The position numbers and the translations under genes are program-made. The notes under the pieces are model-generated. The model saw only the letters and a program-made list of their open reading frames with translations, did not search any database and was not told the DNA's origin. From NCBI GenBank assembly GCA_965233625.1, contig OZ247499.1, positions 1,922,001-1,986,000 on the forward strand: a stretch of 64,000 nt of DNA. Reading direction: 5' to 3'. Of the stretch, positions 41,156 to 52,300 are shown piece after piece (position 1 is the stretch's first letter; each line of letters begins with the position of its first letter). Source of the DNA: G965233625 sp965233625. Its GTDB lineage: Bacteria > Planctomycetota > Planctomycetia > Pirellulales > Pirellulaceae.

Positions 41156-42409
41156 ATGTCCTACGAACTGCGTTTCGGCGCCGGCGACCCGGTGACGATT
41201 GAAACCGGCGACGGTGAGATCTTCGGCTTTGACGCCGCCCTGCAATTCACACCGCTCGACGATCCCGCCGCTGCCGTTGCGGCGGCCATGGATGAGCCGC
41301 TGGACTTTCCGCCCATCAGCCAGGCGATAACGGACGAAGATCAGGTGGCGATCGCCGTCGATCCGCGCACACCTTGCGTGGGCGAAGTCGTCGCAGGCCT
41401 GGTGCAAGCCTTAAACGAAGGCGAGCGGCAGCCAGCCGGCATCACGGTTGTTCTGGCCAATGCAGAGCCGGGCGCCATGCACGGACTGTCCGAAGCCCTG
41501 GATGCCCGCCTGGAAGGCAACGTCAAGATCGAAACGCACGATCCTGCCGACACCGCCCAGCTGGTTTACCTTTGTGCAGCCCGCGACGCGGAACCGGTTT
41601 ACTTCAACCGAACGATGGTTGACGCAGACGTGGTGCTGCCAGTCGGGGTGCTGCGACTCGATGAATCACTGGGCAGCGCGGGAATTCACAGCGGACTGTT
41701 TCCCGCCTTCTCAGACGAAGCCACGCAGCGCCGGTTCCGTCTGTCTGCCAACGGCAAACCCACCACAGCCAGTCACCGCAAACGCAGGCGGGAAGAAGCC
41801 GACGAAGCGGCCTGGCTGTTAGGCGTGCAGTTCACCGTGCAGATTATCCCCGGCGGGGGCGAAACCGTGTTGCATGTGCTGGCGGGCGACGCCAACACAG
41901 TCGCGCGGCAGGGCGCCCATCTGTGCGAGGCTGCGTGGCTGCGGAAGACACCTCAGCAGGCAGAGATGGTGATCGCGACCATCGAAGGTGGACCGGCGCA
42001 TCAGACTTGGGAAAACTTTGGCCGGGCGTTGTATGCAGCCTCTCAAGCGGTGGAAGACGATGGCGCCATTGTTATCTGTTCCGAAATCGGCGCCCGTCCG
42101 GGTCCCGGCCTGCAGCGTCTGATGGCGCCCATTGCGGAAGGTGAGTCGGACCGAGTGCTGGGCGATATGCAGCAGGAGCAGCCCTTTGACGCGGTGCCCG
42201 CCGCCATGATCGTGCAGGCAACGCGTCGCGCCCGCGTGTACCTGCTCAGCGAGCTTGAGCCTGAAATCGTAGAAGAACTGGGCATGGCTTACGTAGAGTC
42301 GGCCGCAGACGTGCAGCGGCTCGGCCGCACTTATAAGACCTGCCTGGTGCTAAACAACGCACACTACGCGATGGCCGACGCGACGCAAGCTGATGCGGCT
42401 TGTGAGTAA
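41156..42409 (+). CDS. LarA-like (DUF2088) protein lacking the cofactor lysine motif
   Basis: This is related to nickel-pincer lactate racemase LarA. The N-terminal domain has AIAVDPRTPC (residues 66-73) where LarA has D-x-T-R-P, then AEPGAMHGLSEAL, and ETHDPADTAQLVYLCAARDA near residue 126, which matches LarA's 'nHd...lv.lG.t' strand. MVDADVVLPVGVLR follows, but LarA's conserved G-G-x-K segment, whose Lys carries the pincer cofactor, is replaced by GSAGIHSGLFPAFSDE. The protein is therefore probably not a classical racemase. It has 417 aa, an ATG with AGG seven bases upstream, and ygfZ 34 nt downstream. Confidence 0.82.
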   Translation: MSYELRFGAGDPVTIETGDGEIFGFDAALQFTPLDDPAAAVAAAMDEPLDFPPISQAITDEDQVAIAVDPRTPCVGEVVAGLVQALNEGERQPAGITVVLANAEPGAMHGLSEALDARLEGNVKIETHDPADTAQLVYLCAARDAEPVYFNRTMVDADVVLPVGVLRLDESLGSAGIHSGLFPAFSDEATQRRFRLSANGKPTTASHRKRRREEADEAAWLLGVQFTVQIIPGGGETVLHVLAGDANTVARQGAHLCEAAWLRKTPQQAEMVIATIEGGPAHQTWENFGRALYAASQAVEDDGAIVICSEIGARPGPGLQRLMAPIAEGESDRVLGDMQQEQPFDAVPAAMIVQATRRARVYLLSELEPEIVEELGMAYVESAADVQRLGRTYKTCLVLNNAHYAMADATQADAACE

Positions 42410-42443
42410 CTTATAGGCTGAGTTTCTGAAAAGGTAAGAACGC

Positions 42444-43442
42444 TTGAACGCCTCCACCAGCACGCTCGAGCAACAGCTAACGGCTTTAAGCGACGGAGCC
42501 GGGCTGTGCACGTTTCCCACGGCATCGCACCTGGTTCTCCGCGGCGCTGACCGCGCAAGCCTGCTGCACAATCTGTGCAGTAACGACATCAAGGGACTTG
42601 CTCCGGGACATGGGACGGAAGCCTTTGTATGTAATCCGCAGGGGAAGATCCTGGCGCACATCCTGGTGTATGTGTGCGAAGATCATCTCCGCGTGATCGC
42701 ACTGGGTCAGACCGGCGCGGTGGAGGTAGACGCCACACCGCTTGATCTGGCCGCGTACATCGACCGTTATGTATTCCGCGAAGACGTACAGATTGAAGAC
42801 ATTGGCCAAGGTGGCCTGCTGAGCCTTTCAGGTGCGAACGCAGCCGCCGTGCTATCAGCAGTGACCGATACGCCGGAGCTAACGGAGTATGGAATTGCCC
42901 CGCTAAAGCTCGAAGGGAAAGCTGCATGGATCGCTGCCACGCCCATTCTGGCGCCGGCTTCTTTCCTGTTGATGGTTGATCCCGGTGATATAGATGCGGT
43001 CAGCGAACCGCTGCTTGCCGCGGGCGCCGTGGCGTGTGATGAAGAAGCGTTTGAGATTACCCGCATTGCTTCGGGCTTTCCCGTCCACGGCGCCGACATC
43101 ACAGACCGCAGTCTGCCACAGGAAATCTGTCGCGATAAGAAGGCGATTAGTTTCACCACAGGTTGCTACACCGGGCAGGAAACGGTTGCCCGCATCGACG
43201 CGCTGGGCCACGTTAACTGGCATCTGACCACGCTGGTGATTGAAAACGATCAGCCGCCACTGGCTGGCGCCCCGTTATCGCTGGAAGGCAAAGATGTTGG
43301 CCGCATCACTTCGGCAGCGTTTCACCCGGTTGCCGGCAAGACATTGATCCTGGCCACGGTCCGCCGGTTACAGAACAAACCTGGCGTTGTGTTGTCTTCG
43401 CCCGCCGGCGACGCCACGATTACAGAGCCGCCGCTGGTATAA
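42444..43442 (+). CDS. ygfZ: YgfZ/GcvT-type folate-binding protein
   Basis: YgfZ uses folate to support assembly or repair of certain Fe-S proteins. The family signature KGCYxGQE appears as TGCYTGQETVARIDALGHVN near residue 240. Other features are LLHNLCSNDIKGLAPG near residue 34, FVCNPQGKILAHILVY and IDRYVFREDVQIED, plus a C-terminal barrel. Its 332 aa is normal. It starts at a TTG (42444) with AAAAGGT upstream. It follows the LarA-like gene by 34 nt, so the two are probably cotranscribed. Confidence 0.92.
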   Translation: MNASTSTLEQQLTALSDGAGLCTFPTASHLVLRGADRASLLHNLCSNDIKGLAPGHGTEAFVCNPQGKILAHILVYVCEDHLRVIALGQTGAVEVDATPLDLAAYIDRYVFREDVQIEDIGQGGLLSLSGANAAAVLSAVTDTPELTEYGIAPLKLEGKAAWIAATPILAPASFLLMVDPGDIDAVSEPLLAAGAVACDEEAFEITRIASGFPVHGADITDRSLPQEICRDKKAISFTTGCYTGQETVARIDALGHVNWHLTTLVIENDQPPLAGAPLSLEGKDVGRITSAAFHPVAGKTLILATVRRLQNKPGVVLSSPAGDATITEPPLV

Positions 43443-43498
43443 TTGGTGGTGTAAGAATAGAGATTGCCGTTTGGCGTTCTGGAAGAACGGATAGTGAT

Positions 43499-43789
43499 AT
43501 GCCTACCTACATCTACGAAGTCATTACAGAAGCCGGCGATGGCGAGCGTTTTGAAGTCGTGCAGACCATGAGCGACGAGCCGCTTACCGCCCATCCCGAA
43601 ACCGGCGCCCCCGTGCGCCGCATCTTCCTGCCGCCCAACATCGCCAGCAAATACACGGAACGTACCGCCGCCACAAACGCTTCCGACGATGGCAAATTAG
43701 AAAAGCTGGGCTTTACCAAATACGTCAAGTCGGGCGATGGCAAGTACGAGAAAACCATCGGCAAAGGGCCGAGCCAGATTCAGCGTTGA
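43499..43789 (+). CDS. FmdB-like small protein without zinc-ribbon cysteines
   Basis: The N-terminal half follows the FmdB zinc-ribbon template: MPTYIYEV, FEVVQTMSDEPLTAHPETG, APVRRIFLPPN match 'MPxYeYxC..CG..FE.xQsmsD.pl..CP.CG..v+R'. Every Cys is missing, and the 96-aa protein contains no cysteine at all. The C-terminal half is charged (GFTKYVKSGDGKYEKTIGKG). It starts at an ATG with GGAAG upstream and lies 56 nt after ygfZ, so it likely belongs to the same transcript. If the fold is kept it must be held without zinc. Function unknown. Confidence 0.85.
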   Translation: MPTYIYEVITEAGDGERFEVVQTMSDEPLTAHPETGAPVRRIFLPPNIASKYTERTAATNASDDGKLEKLGFTKYVKSGDGKYEKTIGKGPSQIQR

Positions 43790-43795
43790 GCCCGC

Positions 43796-44620
43796 CTATC
43801 GCCAGATGATGTGACTGATAATCACGGCGACACCCACAGGAATACACCACCACGCAAACCATTGCAGGCGGCCTTTTTCCAGCCATTTCACCAGCCAGAT
43901 CAGCGAAACCAGCCCCACGCCAAACGAAACCGCGGCGCCTGCCAGCAGATTCACCAACGGTGTGCCGCCGCCATCGCCCTTGAGTAGGTCGACCGTTTCA
44001 AGCAGCCCGCCGCCTGCAATCACCGGAATTGCCAATAGGAACGAGAACGTTGCTGCGGACCGGGGCGACAAACCCAGCATCATGCCCGCGGAGATTGTAG
44101 AGCCGCTCCGCGATAAGCCGGGAAGAATCGCCACCGCCTGCGAGCAGCCAATCAGGAAACAACGCCACAACGGCAGCTGCTGATAATCGCGCGACGCGTC
44201 TTTGGCGGGAACTTCTTCCGCATCACTCTGGGCATAACGCTTCTTATACCACGCTGCTAACACAAGCACCCAGCCGGTGACGATCAGCAAAGCCCCGGTC
44301 AGCAGCGTGTTTTCCAGCAGATGTCCGGCCAGTAGCTTCAGCGGTAGTCCTACCAGCACAGCGGGAATGGTGCCAATAACCAGTAGCAGAATGACGCGGC
44401 GGTCTTCCCCGACAAGCTGCCAGATACGCTTGCAGTAGTAAACCAGAATGGAAAGCAGCGTGCCCACATGCAGCACGATGCTTACTTCGGCAATTTCAAG
44501 CGTGTCCGCATCCTGCTGCAACAGCGCGGCAACCAGCACCAGATGTCCGCTGGAACTGACCGGGAGAAACTCCGTTACGCCCTGCACCACTGCAAGAATC
44601 ATCATCTGCCAGAATTGCAT
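43796..44620 (-). CDS. uppP: Undecaprenyl-diphosphatase UppP/BacA
   Basis: UppP dephosphorylates undecaprenyl pyrophosphate to recycle the lipid carrier of murein and O-antigen synthesis. The N-terminal motif AVVQGVTEFLPVSSSGHLVL holds the catalytic Glu and the (E/Q)xxxE-type site. The second signature is GLSRSGSTISAGMMLGLSPR near residue 166. Eight hydrophobic segments can be seen. Its 274 aa is normal. The stop lies 6 nt from the stop of the FmdB-like gene, so the two are convergent. Confidence 0.95.
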   Translation of the reverse strand: MQFWQMMILAVVQGVTEFLPVSSSGHLVLVAALLQQDADTLEIAEVSIVLHVGTLLSILVYYCKRIWQLVGEDRRVILLLVIGTIPAVLVGLPLKLLAGHLLENTLLTGALLIVTGWVLVLAAWYKKRYAQSDAEEVPAKDASRDYQQLPLWRCFLIGCSQAVAILPGLSRSGSTISAGMMLGLSPRSAATFSFLLAIPVIAGGGLLETVDLLKGDGGGTPLVNLLAGAAVSFGVGLVSLIWLVKWLEKGRLQWFAWWCIPVGVAVIISHIIWR

Positions 44621-44940
44621 GCCGCACCGTCCAGGTGAATGCAGGTTAGAGCCACGTTAAGGCGGCATCCTAGCGGCAATGCGTAGCTTAGAGCAATCGA
44701 CGTTCTGGCAAATTGCCGCGGAGAGTATCTTATGTGGGCAAGACGCACTTCCATGAAAAACCCGCGTACGCCAATGCGACGCGCAGCGTGCTTCTGCTAA
44801 GATCAACGCTCCTGGACGTGGGATATCGCGGTACTTCCCTTAAAACGTGCACCGCGTAACATCTACATCAGCGATTTTGCTTCACGAGCATGCGATTCCC
44901 GCAGCTTTAAGCCACCACAGACTTTAACCAGCGAGAGATC
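44621..44940. other. Intergenic region between divergent uppP and pyk
   Basis: No gene or RNA is evident in these 320 bases. The region must hold the promoters of the two divergent genes, but I find no -10/-35 pair that stands out. GAGAG just before the pyk ATG is the likely ribosome binding site. Confidence 0.5.
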
Positions 44941-46368
44941 ATGTCGATTGCAGCCAGCAATCCACGGACAAAGATCGTGGCCACCATTGGCCCAGCGTCA
45001 AACGACCCGCAAAAACTGCGAGATCTGATAAAGTGTGGTGTCGATGTCTTCCGCATCAATACGGCGCACGGCAGCCGTGACGACCACCAGAAAATTCTGG
45101 AAGATATCCGCAGGGCAAGCTGGGAAAGCCGCCCGGTGGGCATTCTCGTCGATCTTGCAGGTCCCAAGATCCGCCTGGAAGAACTGATTGAAGATCCGTT
45201 GCCGTGTGCGATGAACGAAGAATTCCGCTTCGTTAATCAGCCCACGGACAGCACGCGCGACCTGACCACGACCTACGAGCCGCTGGTGGCGGAACTTAGT
45301 ATCGGCGATTTTGTCATGCTGGCCGACGGCGCCGTCCGCATGGAAGTGGTGCGCAAAGAGGACGATGCCGCGGTTTGCCGGGTGTGCGACCCCGGAGAGA
45401 TCCGCAGCCGGCAGGGCGTGAATCTGCCCGGCGTAAAACTTTCGGCCTCGGCGCTGACGCCGGCTGATTTAAGCAATGCCGAATGGGCAGCGGAATCCGG
45501 CGCCGATTTTGTGGGGCTCAGCTTTGTACGAAGCCCGCAGGACGTCAAGCAATTACGCGACGTGCTCGATCACCACGGCAGCCATGCTTCGATCATCGCC
45601 AAGATTGAGAAGCCCGAAGCGCTCGCGCAGCTGGACGCCATCGTTGAAGCCGCCGATGCGGTGATGGTGGCGCGTGGCGATCTGGGCGTTGAAATCGATG
45701 TGGCGGAAATCGCCGTCACGCAGAAACGCATCATCCAGGTCTGCCGGGATTATCAGCGGCCAGTTATTGTGGCCACGCAGATGCTGGAAAGTATGCAGCA
45801 CAACCGCCAGCCCACCCGCGCTGAAGCGACCGATGTTGCGAACGCGTTGCTGGACGGCGCCGACGCCTGCATGCTTTCGGGCGAAACCGCGGTCGGCGAC
45901 TATCCGATCGACTCGGTCAAAATGATGCGTCGCATTATGGTGGCGACCGAACGGATGCTGCAGGGCGGGAACGTCAAGCCGCCGGCAATCACCACGGGCG
46001 GCGTGCACCCAACGACGGCGGCTGTCGCCTATGGCGCCGGCGTGATTGCGAATCAGATTCAAGCGGCGCTGACGGTGGTGGCAACACGTAGCGGCGCCAC
46101 GTCGCGGATAAAATCAAAACAACGGAATTTCATTCCCACGCTGGGCGTCAGTGGTTCTGAAGAAACGCTGCGGCAGATGTGCCTGCACTGGGGCGTGATC
46201 CCGTTGCGCGGGGCGCCGCTTGACCCGCCCAAGTTACTGCGAGAGTTTGTGGCGAGTTGGGGCCGGGAGAACTGCGGCCTGCAAACCGGCGATAAAATCG
46301 TGTTCGTCACGGGTACCGGTGTGATCGCCAGTGCACACAACCTGGTTGTGGTGCACGACGTTGCCTGA
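44941..46368 (+). CDS. pyk: Pyruvate kinase
   Basis: This enzyme makes pyruvate and ATP from phosphoenolpyruvate and ADP, the last step of glycolysis. Motifs in order: KIVATIGPASNDPQKL, VFRINTAHGSRDDHQ (RxNxxHG), LAGPKIRLEEL, FVGLSFVRSPQDVKQLRDVL, IIAKIEKPEALAQLDAIV (catalytic Lys and metal-binding Glu), MVARGDLGVEI, VATQMLESM and GADACMLSGETAVGDYP. The C-terminal allosteric domain is complete. Its 475 aa is normal. The RINTAHG loop replaces the usual RLNFSHG, a mild deviation. Confidence 0.97.
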   Translation: MSIAASNPRTKIVATIGPASNDPQKLRDLIKCGVDVFRINTAHGSRDDHQKILEDIRRASWESRPVGILVDLAGPKIRLEELIEDPLPCAMNEEFRFVNQPTDSTRDLTTTYEPLVAELSIGDFVMLADGAVRMEVVRKEDDAAVCRVCDPGEIRSRQGVNLPGVKLSASALTPADLSNAEWAAESGADFVGLSFVRSPQDVKQLRDVLDHHGSHASIIAKIEKPEALAQLDAIVEAADAVMVARGDLGVEIDVAEIAVTQKRIIQVCRDYQRPVIVATQMLESMQHNRQPTRAEATDVANALLDGADACMLSGETAVGDYPIDSVKMMRRIMVATERMLQGGNVKPPAITTGGVHPTTAAVAYGAGVIANQIQAALTVVATRSGATSRIKSKQRNFIPTLGVSGSEETLRQMCLHWGVIPLRGAPLDPPKLLREFVASWGRENCGLQTGDKIVFVTGTGVIASAHNLVVVHDVA

Positions 46369-46389
46369 CGTCAACTTTGGTGCAGATGA

Positions 46390-49300
46390 CTAATTACTGC
46401 TCAACGCATTGCCGGCGCCACGCGTTTGTTTCGCCGTACGCTGCATCACTGCGGCGAAACAACAGACAAAAGCGAAGATAAGTCCAGCCACTGCGGGCGT
46501 CATCATCAGCCACCATAACACGCCCAGGGCGACGCCGATGGCGTACCGGCCGCGCATCGCCGCGCTGGCCACGTTGGGTATTCTCAGCAGTAGCCAGAGG
46601 ACACAAAGCAGGGCAGCCATTGCGACGCCAACAGATAGCTGCTGTGTCCAGCTGTTTGCCCGATGATTCTCTTGCACGGTAAAGCCGGTTGCAGTTCCGC
46701 GGAAAGCAAGATGAACCGGCTTCTGCCCCCGGTGCTCCGCCACGAAAACATCCACGGGCGATCCGGCCACTCGCGGTGCTTCCCAGCTGGATGTGTCACC
46801 GGCCCATCGTTCCAGACGCTCTCCCACCGCCCGGTGGTCGACATCCAGAGGATCGGCTGCATCACCGGCAATGGAGGGCAAGCGGTTAAAGCGGCTACGC
46901 GATTGCATCAACCGGCTGACCCAGGCAGGGTGCCAACGAGCGACATCGCGCGGATTCGATTCGGCAAGTGTATCGGCGGCGCCTTCAACCACGGAGCAAA
47001 TTGCCTTGTGACGGAAGATCTCCTGCTGACGGATGTCAACGCGTTTCCCTGTTTCTGACACCGCCTGCCGCGTATCTTGCGGACCGTAAATCGTCCAGAG
47101 CTGCCGCGCGACTGGGATGTCGACCAATTCCGGCGACTCCATCTTCCAGCCGCCATCGCCCGGACGCAGATCAGCGTCGAAGACGACGGAAACACGCTGC
47201 GGTAATTGTCTTAAGGCGGATGTAATGCGGTAGCGGTTTTCGTGAACTTTGCCCGCCAGCACGGGGGCGCCGCCAACGTAGATGCTTGTCATCTTCCAGC
47301 CCGGCGGCAGGCGTAAATCAAACGCTTCCAGTCCGCCTGGCTCCAGATCAAAGCTTGCCACGCCCGTTGCCCGTCCGTTTTCACTCCACTTCAGATAGAT
47401 GTCGGAAAGCCAGACCTGCGGCGTGCCACGGATATTTTCCACATCGGCAATTTCCGCTTTTGGTTCAGCGCCAACCACGCGGTACGCTGCGGCTGGACCT
47501 TCGGGCATTTCGCTGGCGAAGACGGCGGGTAGCGGATCTTTAATCAACCCGGCGGTCTTCCAGTTAAACAGTTGCTCCTGTGCTCGCATCGGCAACAACA
47601 GGCGCCGTTCAACCCGCGTCATATCCAATGGTTCAATCTGCGGCGCTGCAATCCGTTCGCCCGATGCTGGGTTCAGCCCACCAGTCACCCGCACGTCGAA
47701 GTCGCCACTTAAGGGCTTCTCGAATTCAAGGTGCATCCGGCTGAGGTTCGATCCTGGGACAGGTTCGATGGTGATCTTGGCCTTCGGTTCACATTCAAAT
47801 GGCGCCGACCATTGCGGAGAAAACTCGATTCGCAGCGTGTCTAGCTGATCGCGATTGACCGTGCCCAGACAACGCATCGCAGCACGCCATTCGCCGTCGG
47901 TGCGTTCTAGCCGTACAAGGCGACGGCACTCAGCACGGGGGCGGTTGGGCGATATTTCAAAGTTCATCCGCGGCAGCGCCGGACTTCCACCTGCCGAAGC
48001 TTGCACTTTCCAGCGGCCGGCGATGCGGGCGCCTTCACGCGGAGCGGGCGAGGTGTCTTCCAGATTGGGCTCTAACTTGATAACGCGCGACGTTTTAATT
48101 TTCGCATCAAAATAACGGTAGAGATCGATATAGTGCTGATCCACCAGTGCATTGTTGAATTGCAGCATTGTGTGCCAGATGTTTCGACGCGAAAACTTCT
48201 GCGTGCCGGCTAATTCGCCACTTAGCCGGATGGTGTAGACACCCGTCATCGGTCTGGTGGCAAAGACACTAAGGACGCCATCCCCGGTCGTCGCAAAATC
48301 AAGCGGCGTCGACGCACCGCCCTGGAGCATGGTTGCCTCGTCAATGCGGATGCGGTCCATTTCGGCGAAAGCGTGATGGAAGTTGCGGGTTTCGCCCGCG
48401 TCTATTTCAATCGAAGCTTCATAGTGCACCTTGTCAGAGCCCGCCAGTAGAAGCTCCTGCACGGTTGCGCTGACAGGGTCCGCCGGTGGCGACGTGAGCA
48501 CCTGATATTCATCCTTCAAGGGCATGGCTGCGTAGGCGACATCAGGCGTGTCGGATGCTCCAACCGGCGCGCCGGCAAGTTCCCACGCCGTCTTGAACGC
48601 GGACGCCGACTGTGGCGCCAGTTGCCCCGCGCCTTGGATACTGTGCTCCAGCCCTTTGCCGGTTGAGACGGCGAACCAGCGGCGGAGTGTCCGGCAGCCA
48701 GCTACTTCAACTCGCGGCAGTCGCGTGATGCCAGTTCCCGTCGCCCCAGTGACAAGATATGACACATGAACGCTGAATTCTTCCGCCTGGTAGTCGCGGT
48801 CCAAAAGTAGAGAAACCCGCTTCATTCCCGTTGGCGATGGCTTGGGCGAGACCATGATGCTGGAGATGTTCGCGCTACGTCCCGCAGCGATCTGCAACCG
48901 GGAATCGACTTCAAACTCTAGCGTGCGGATCGCCTTACCAGCCGGAGCCGAAAGCGTTGTCGCCGTGCGGCAAAGCACGGACTTGGGCTGAATCTGCAGC
49001 CATACCAGTTGTTTCGCCGAAGGCTCCTGCGTGGCGCCGCCATTCTGTTGCGGCCAGCTCATCTGCAGTTTTTTGACAGGCCCCAGTGGCGTGAGCAGGT
49101 CGCCAGTCGTTGTATCAATCCGCGATGGACCGAGCGTGGAAGCCAGTTCGAGGTTGCTTATGTCTTCCGCAGTCTTCACCCGCAGTTCAGCAATAGGCGC
49201 CGGGGGAATGTTGATTTCAAACGAACTTCGCTCAGCAACTGCCGTGGTACGTGGGATGAACTCGATGGTTAGTTCCTGGACGCCAGTTTCCACCGTTTCA

Positions 49301-52300
49301 ATCTCCAGCGCGTCGCCGTCTTTACTCCAGGCGAATTCTGCAGACGCGCCGTCGATCAGCACACTGCCAGGCAGGAGATCCAACTGTCGGGAACTGAACG
49401 GCAGGCTGACGCTGGCGCCACGTCTGCGCACATTCAACTGAAACCGCGCGGTGCAGGCAGAAACATCCAGCTTGCCATCAGCCGTCTTGCGGGAGATCTG
49501 GCAGGAATAATTCGCTCGCGAGATCAACCAGGGATCGCCCGTCGTTGTGCTTTCACTTTCAAGCGACAGCATGCGATCAAACACGGGCTTGGGAACGAAG
49601 ATGTACTTTGTGGGTTTCTCGTCCTCGTCAACGGGAAACACAACTTTGTAATCGACGACCTTTGGCGCCGTTTCCTCAGCTTGCAGTTGCGCGAACACGC
49701 CCGTCATGGCGATCAGCACAATCGAAGCAGGCGCCCGGAAGCTTGCCGTGGCGGTCTGGCTTTCTTCGGCGTCGCCGGGAGTATCGTCGTTCGTGGTGGC
49801 GTTGGTTTTCTGTTCCTGAATGTTGCGTACGTGCTCCATACAGCTATGAATTGCCAGCACCAGCGCGGCCGAGATGCAGCCCAGACAGATGCCTGTTGTT
49901 ACTGGCGCCACGATGTCTGGCGCGGTAATCGCCACTAGCACGCCAACGGCCGTGACGGGCAGAATCCACAACGGACGGTGCCGGAGCAACGCGACTGCCG
50001 CGATGGCGGTTAAGAATAAAGCCACCCAACCCGCTGCACGCCAGAATGCGGGCTGATAAACCATCACGGGGCCAGGCGCCTCGATGGAAGTGACATCGCT
50101 TTGAATGTTCCACCGCCATGCGCCGCTGTCCGGCGCTGATGCAGCCACCCAGGGTGAAGAAGTGAAAGGCGCCGCGGACACCCATTTTTCCACCTCCATT
50201 ATCAGCGGCAGATTTACCTTCTGATTCTCATCGGTGGAAGCGGAAGTAAGAACAAACGCCGCATCTGCGGTGGTGAGTTGCAGTGCGGATTGCTTCAGCA
50301 ACGCGGCGCCTGCTTCACGGTAATCCAGCTCAGAAAACAACGCGCCATCGCGTCCTGCGGGAGGCGGAGGCAAAGGTGTGGAGGGCGTTATGCCGGCGCG
50401 GTGCATCGACAGGCTATCAATCTCCAGGCCTGGGAGACGGGAATCAGTCGCCGCGTTCTGTTTCTCTTCGTACCGCTGCAGCAACGCCCGCCAGTTGCGT
50501 GGCTCATCGCGATTGGTTTCCGGCTCTTTCAGCCATAGTTCGCCCAACACGCCAAGGATGTTCTGCCGGCGCGTGTCCGTCGGTTCTTCCGCCCACGCCT
50601 CACGCAGAATACTTTCAAGCCCCGCCGCCCCGTTCTTGTCTGCGGCGGTGCTACTGTAGAACGCACCAAAGATACGCGTTAGAGCGTCTGGCTGTCCGTT
50701 GCTGGGGCTGGCGGCTGGTTGTTTCAGTTTGTATCCGGGCGGCGTTGCGACGGTCCAGCGATGTTCCATCACCGGGAAATCAGGTGAAATTACCGGGGGT
50801 GAAAGTTCGGTCCATCTGCCTAGCCGTGCGACCGGTTCGACAAACTCGATGGAGACCAGCGGGAAGAGCTGGCCGGAGGGAAGTGTGACAACGTGGGCGC
50901 CAGAGTCTGTGACTGGCTGCACGTTGGCGCCGTTGACTTTGATCACAACCTGCGTTGCGTTGGCAGGAAGCTTCACAGCGACAGAATCTTCGCCCTCATT
51001 CTGGAGCTTGTAGACAACGCGATGACTTACGGAACTTGCGCCGAACCTGGAGCGAAGATAACTCTCCCATGCCCATGCCGCAGCGCATGTGTGCGGAGCA
51101 GCGGCCAGTGAAACGACGGCGGTCTGTGCCGGATCGAAAACGTAGGCGGCACGCATCTGCGTTGCTGTGCCGGGCGGAACCACAGGGAGCGGCGCCGTGC
51201 GCAGACTGCCCGCGCTGACATCAAGCTCTTCGTCATTGCGTACCCCGATCAACAGCAGCCCTGTCTGAGAAACAGCCGAAGGTAACGAGGGCAAAGGCAG
51301 TTGGTGCGAGTCGTCCAGTTTTGAACTGCGGACGCCGGCTATCGAAAACCGTTTTGTGCGAGGACGGTCAAAATCGATCTGGTAGGTTTCACCTGAACCG
51401 ACATTTGCGCTTTGCTGTTCTTCTTCTGTCAGCTGATGCGTTTTGAATGCCCCAGTTTCACCCGTCGTCAGACTAAATTGCAGGGGAGTTTTTCCCGTTT
51501 CTGCAAAATGCACCAGTAACGAAGAGACACCGGCGGCGGACGGCAGGCAGCGGATCGTATGCGTTTCTTCCAGCGTCTTTCCGTCAACGATGACCGTTGA
51601 TTCGAGTTCCGCGCTGTATTGCACGGGTTCATCCACCAGCCTCAACCGCGCCTTATCGCTACTTCCCTGATAAACCACCGCGTCATCGGGCACGTTAAGC
51701 ATTCCGGCGATTTCCGCCGGTAGTTTCTGGCGGTCCAGCCGTTTTAACTCACCGTCACCGGAAAGTAGGATCCTGAAGGGAGCCACGGTGTACACGCCCG
51801 TTGTACGGCTGATCCGGGTGGCGGCGGGAATGTCAGCCAGTTCCAGCAGCTGGGCCGGCGTGGGCAAGAGGTCAGCGCGAACCCGCCGGTGCATTTTTAA
51901 AGTGACTTCGATACTGCGTTGCGGCTGAATGGGCTTCTTCAACCGCACCTTCACGTTCTGATCCGCCAGCCCTGCGGTGGTTATCGACCAGTCATCCAGA
52001 ACACCTGCGGGGCGGACGCTGGCCGTGTCTACGATCCATTCTCTGGGGACGGTGAACTCCGTGGCGAAAACTGCCTGCGACTGCACCGATAACTTTGCTA
52101 CGAACGTGGCACTGGTGCTCAGCTGCCCGATCTTGACGCTACTGGCGCACTGGGCCGTTATTCCAGCGGCTTGCTGCTGCAACTGCAGCGTGATGCCCGA
52201 GTTACTGGCGGTATTGCTGAAGCGGTGCACTTCGTACCCGGCGCCGTCCACACCTGGTTCCGCCGGAGCGTAGCCGGACTGAACGGAGTTCTGCAGGTCA

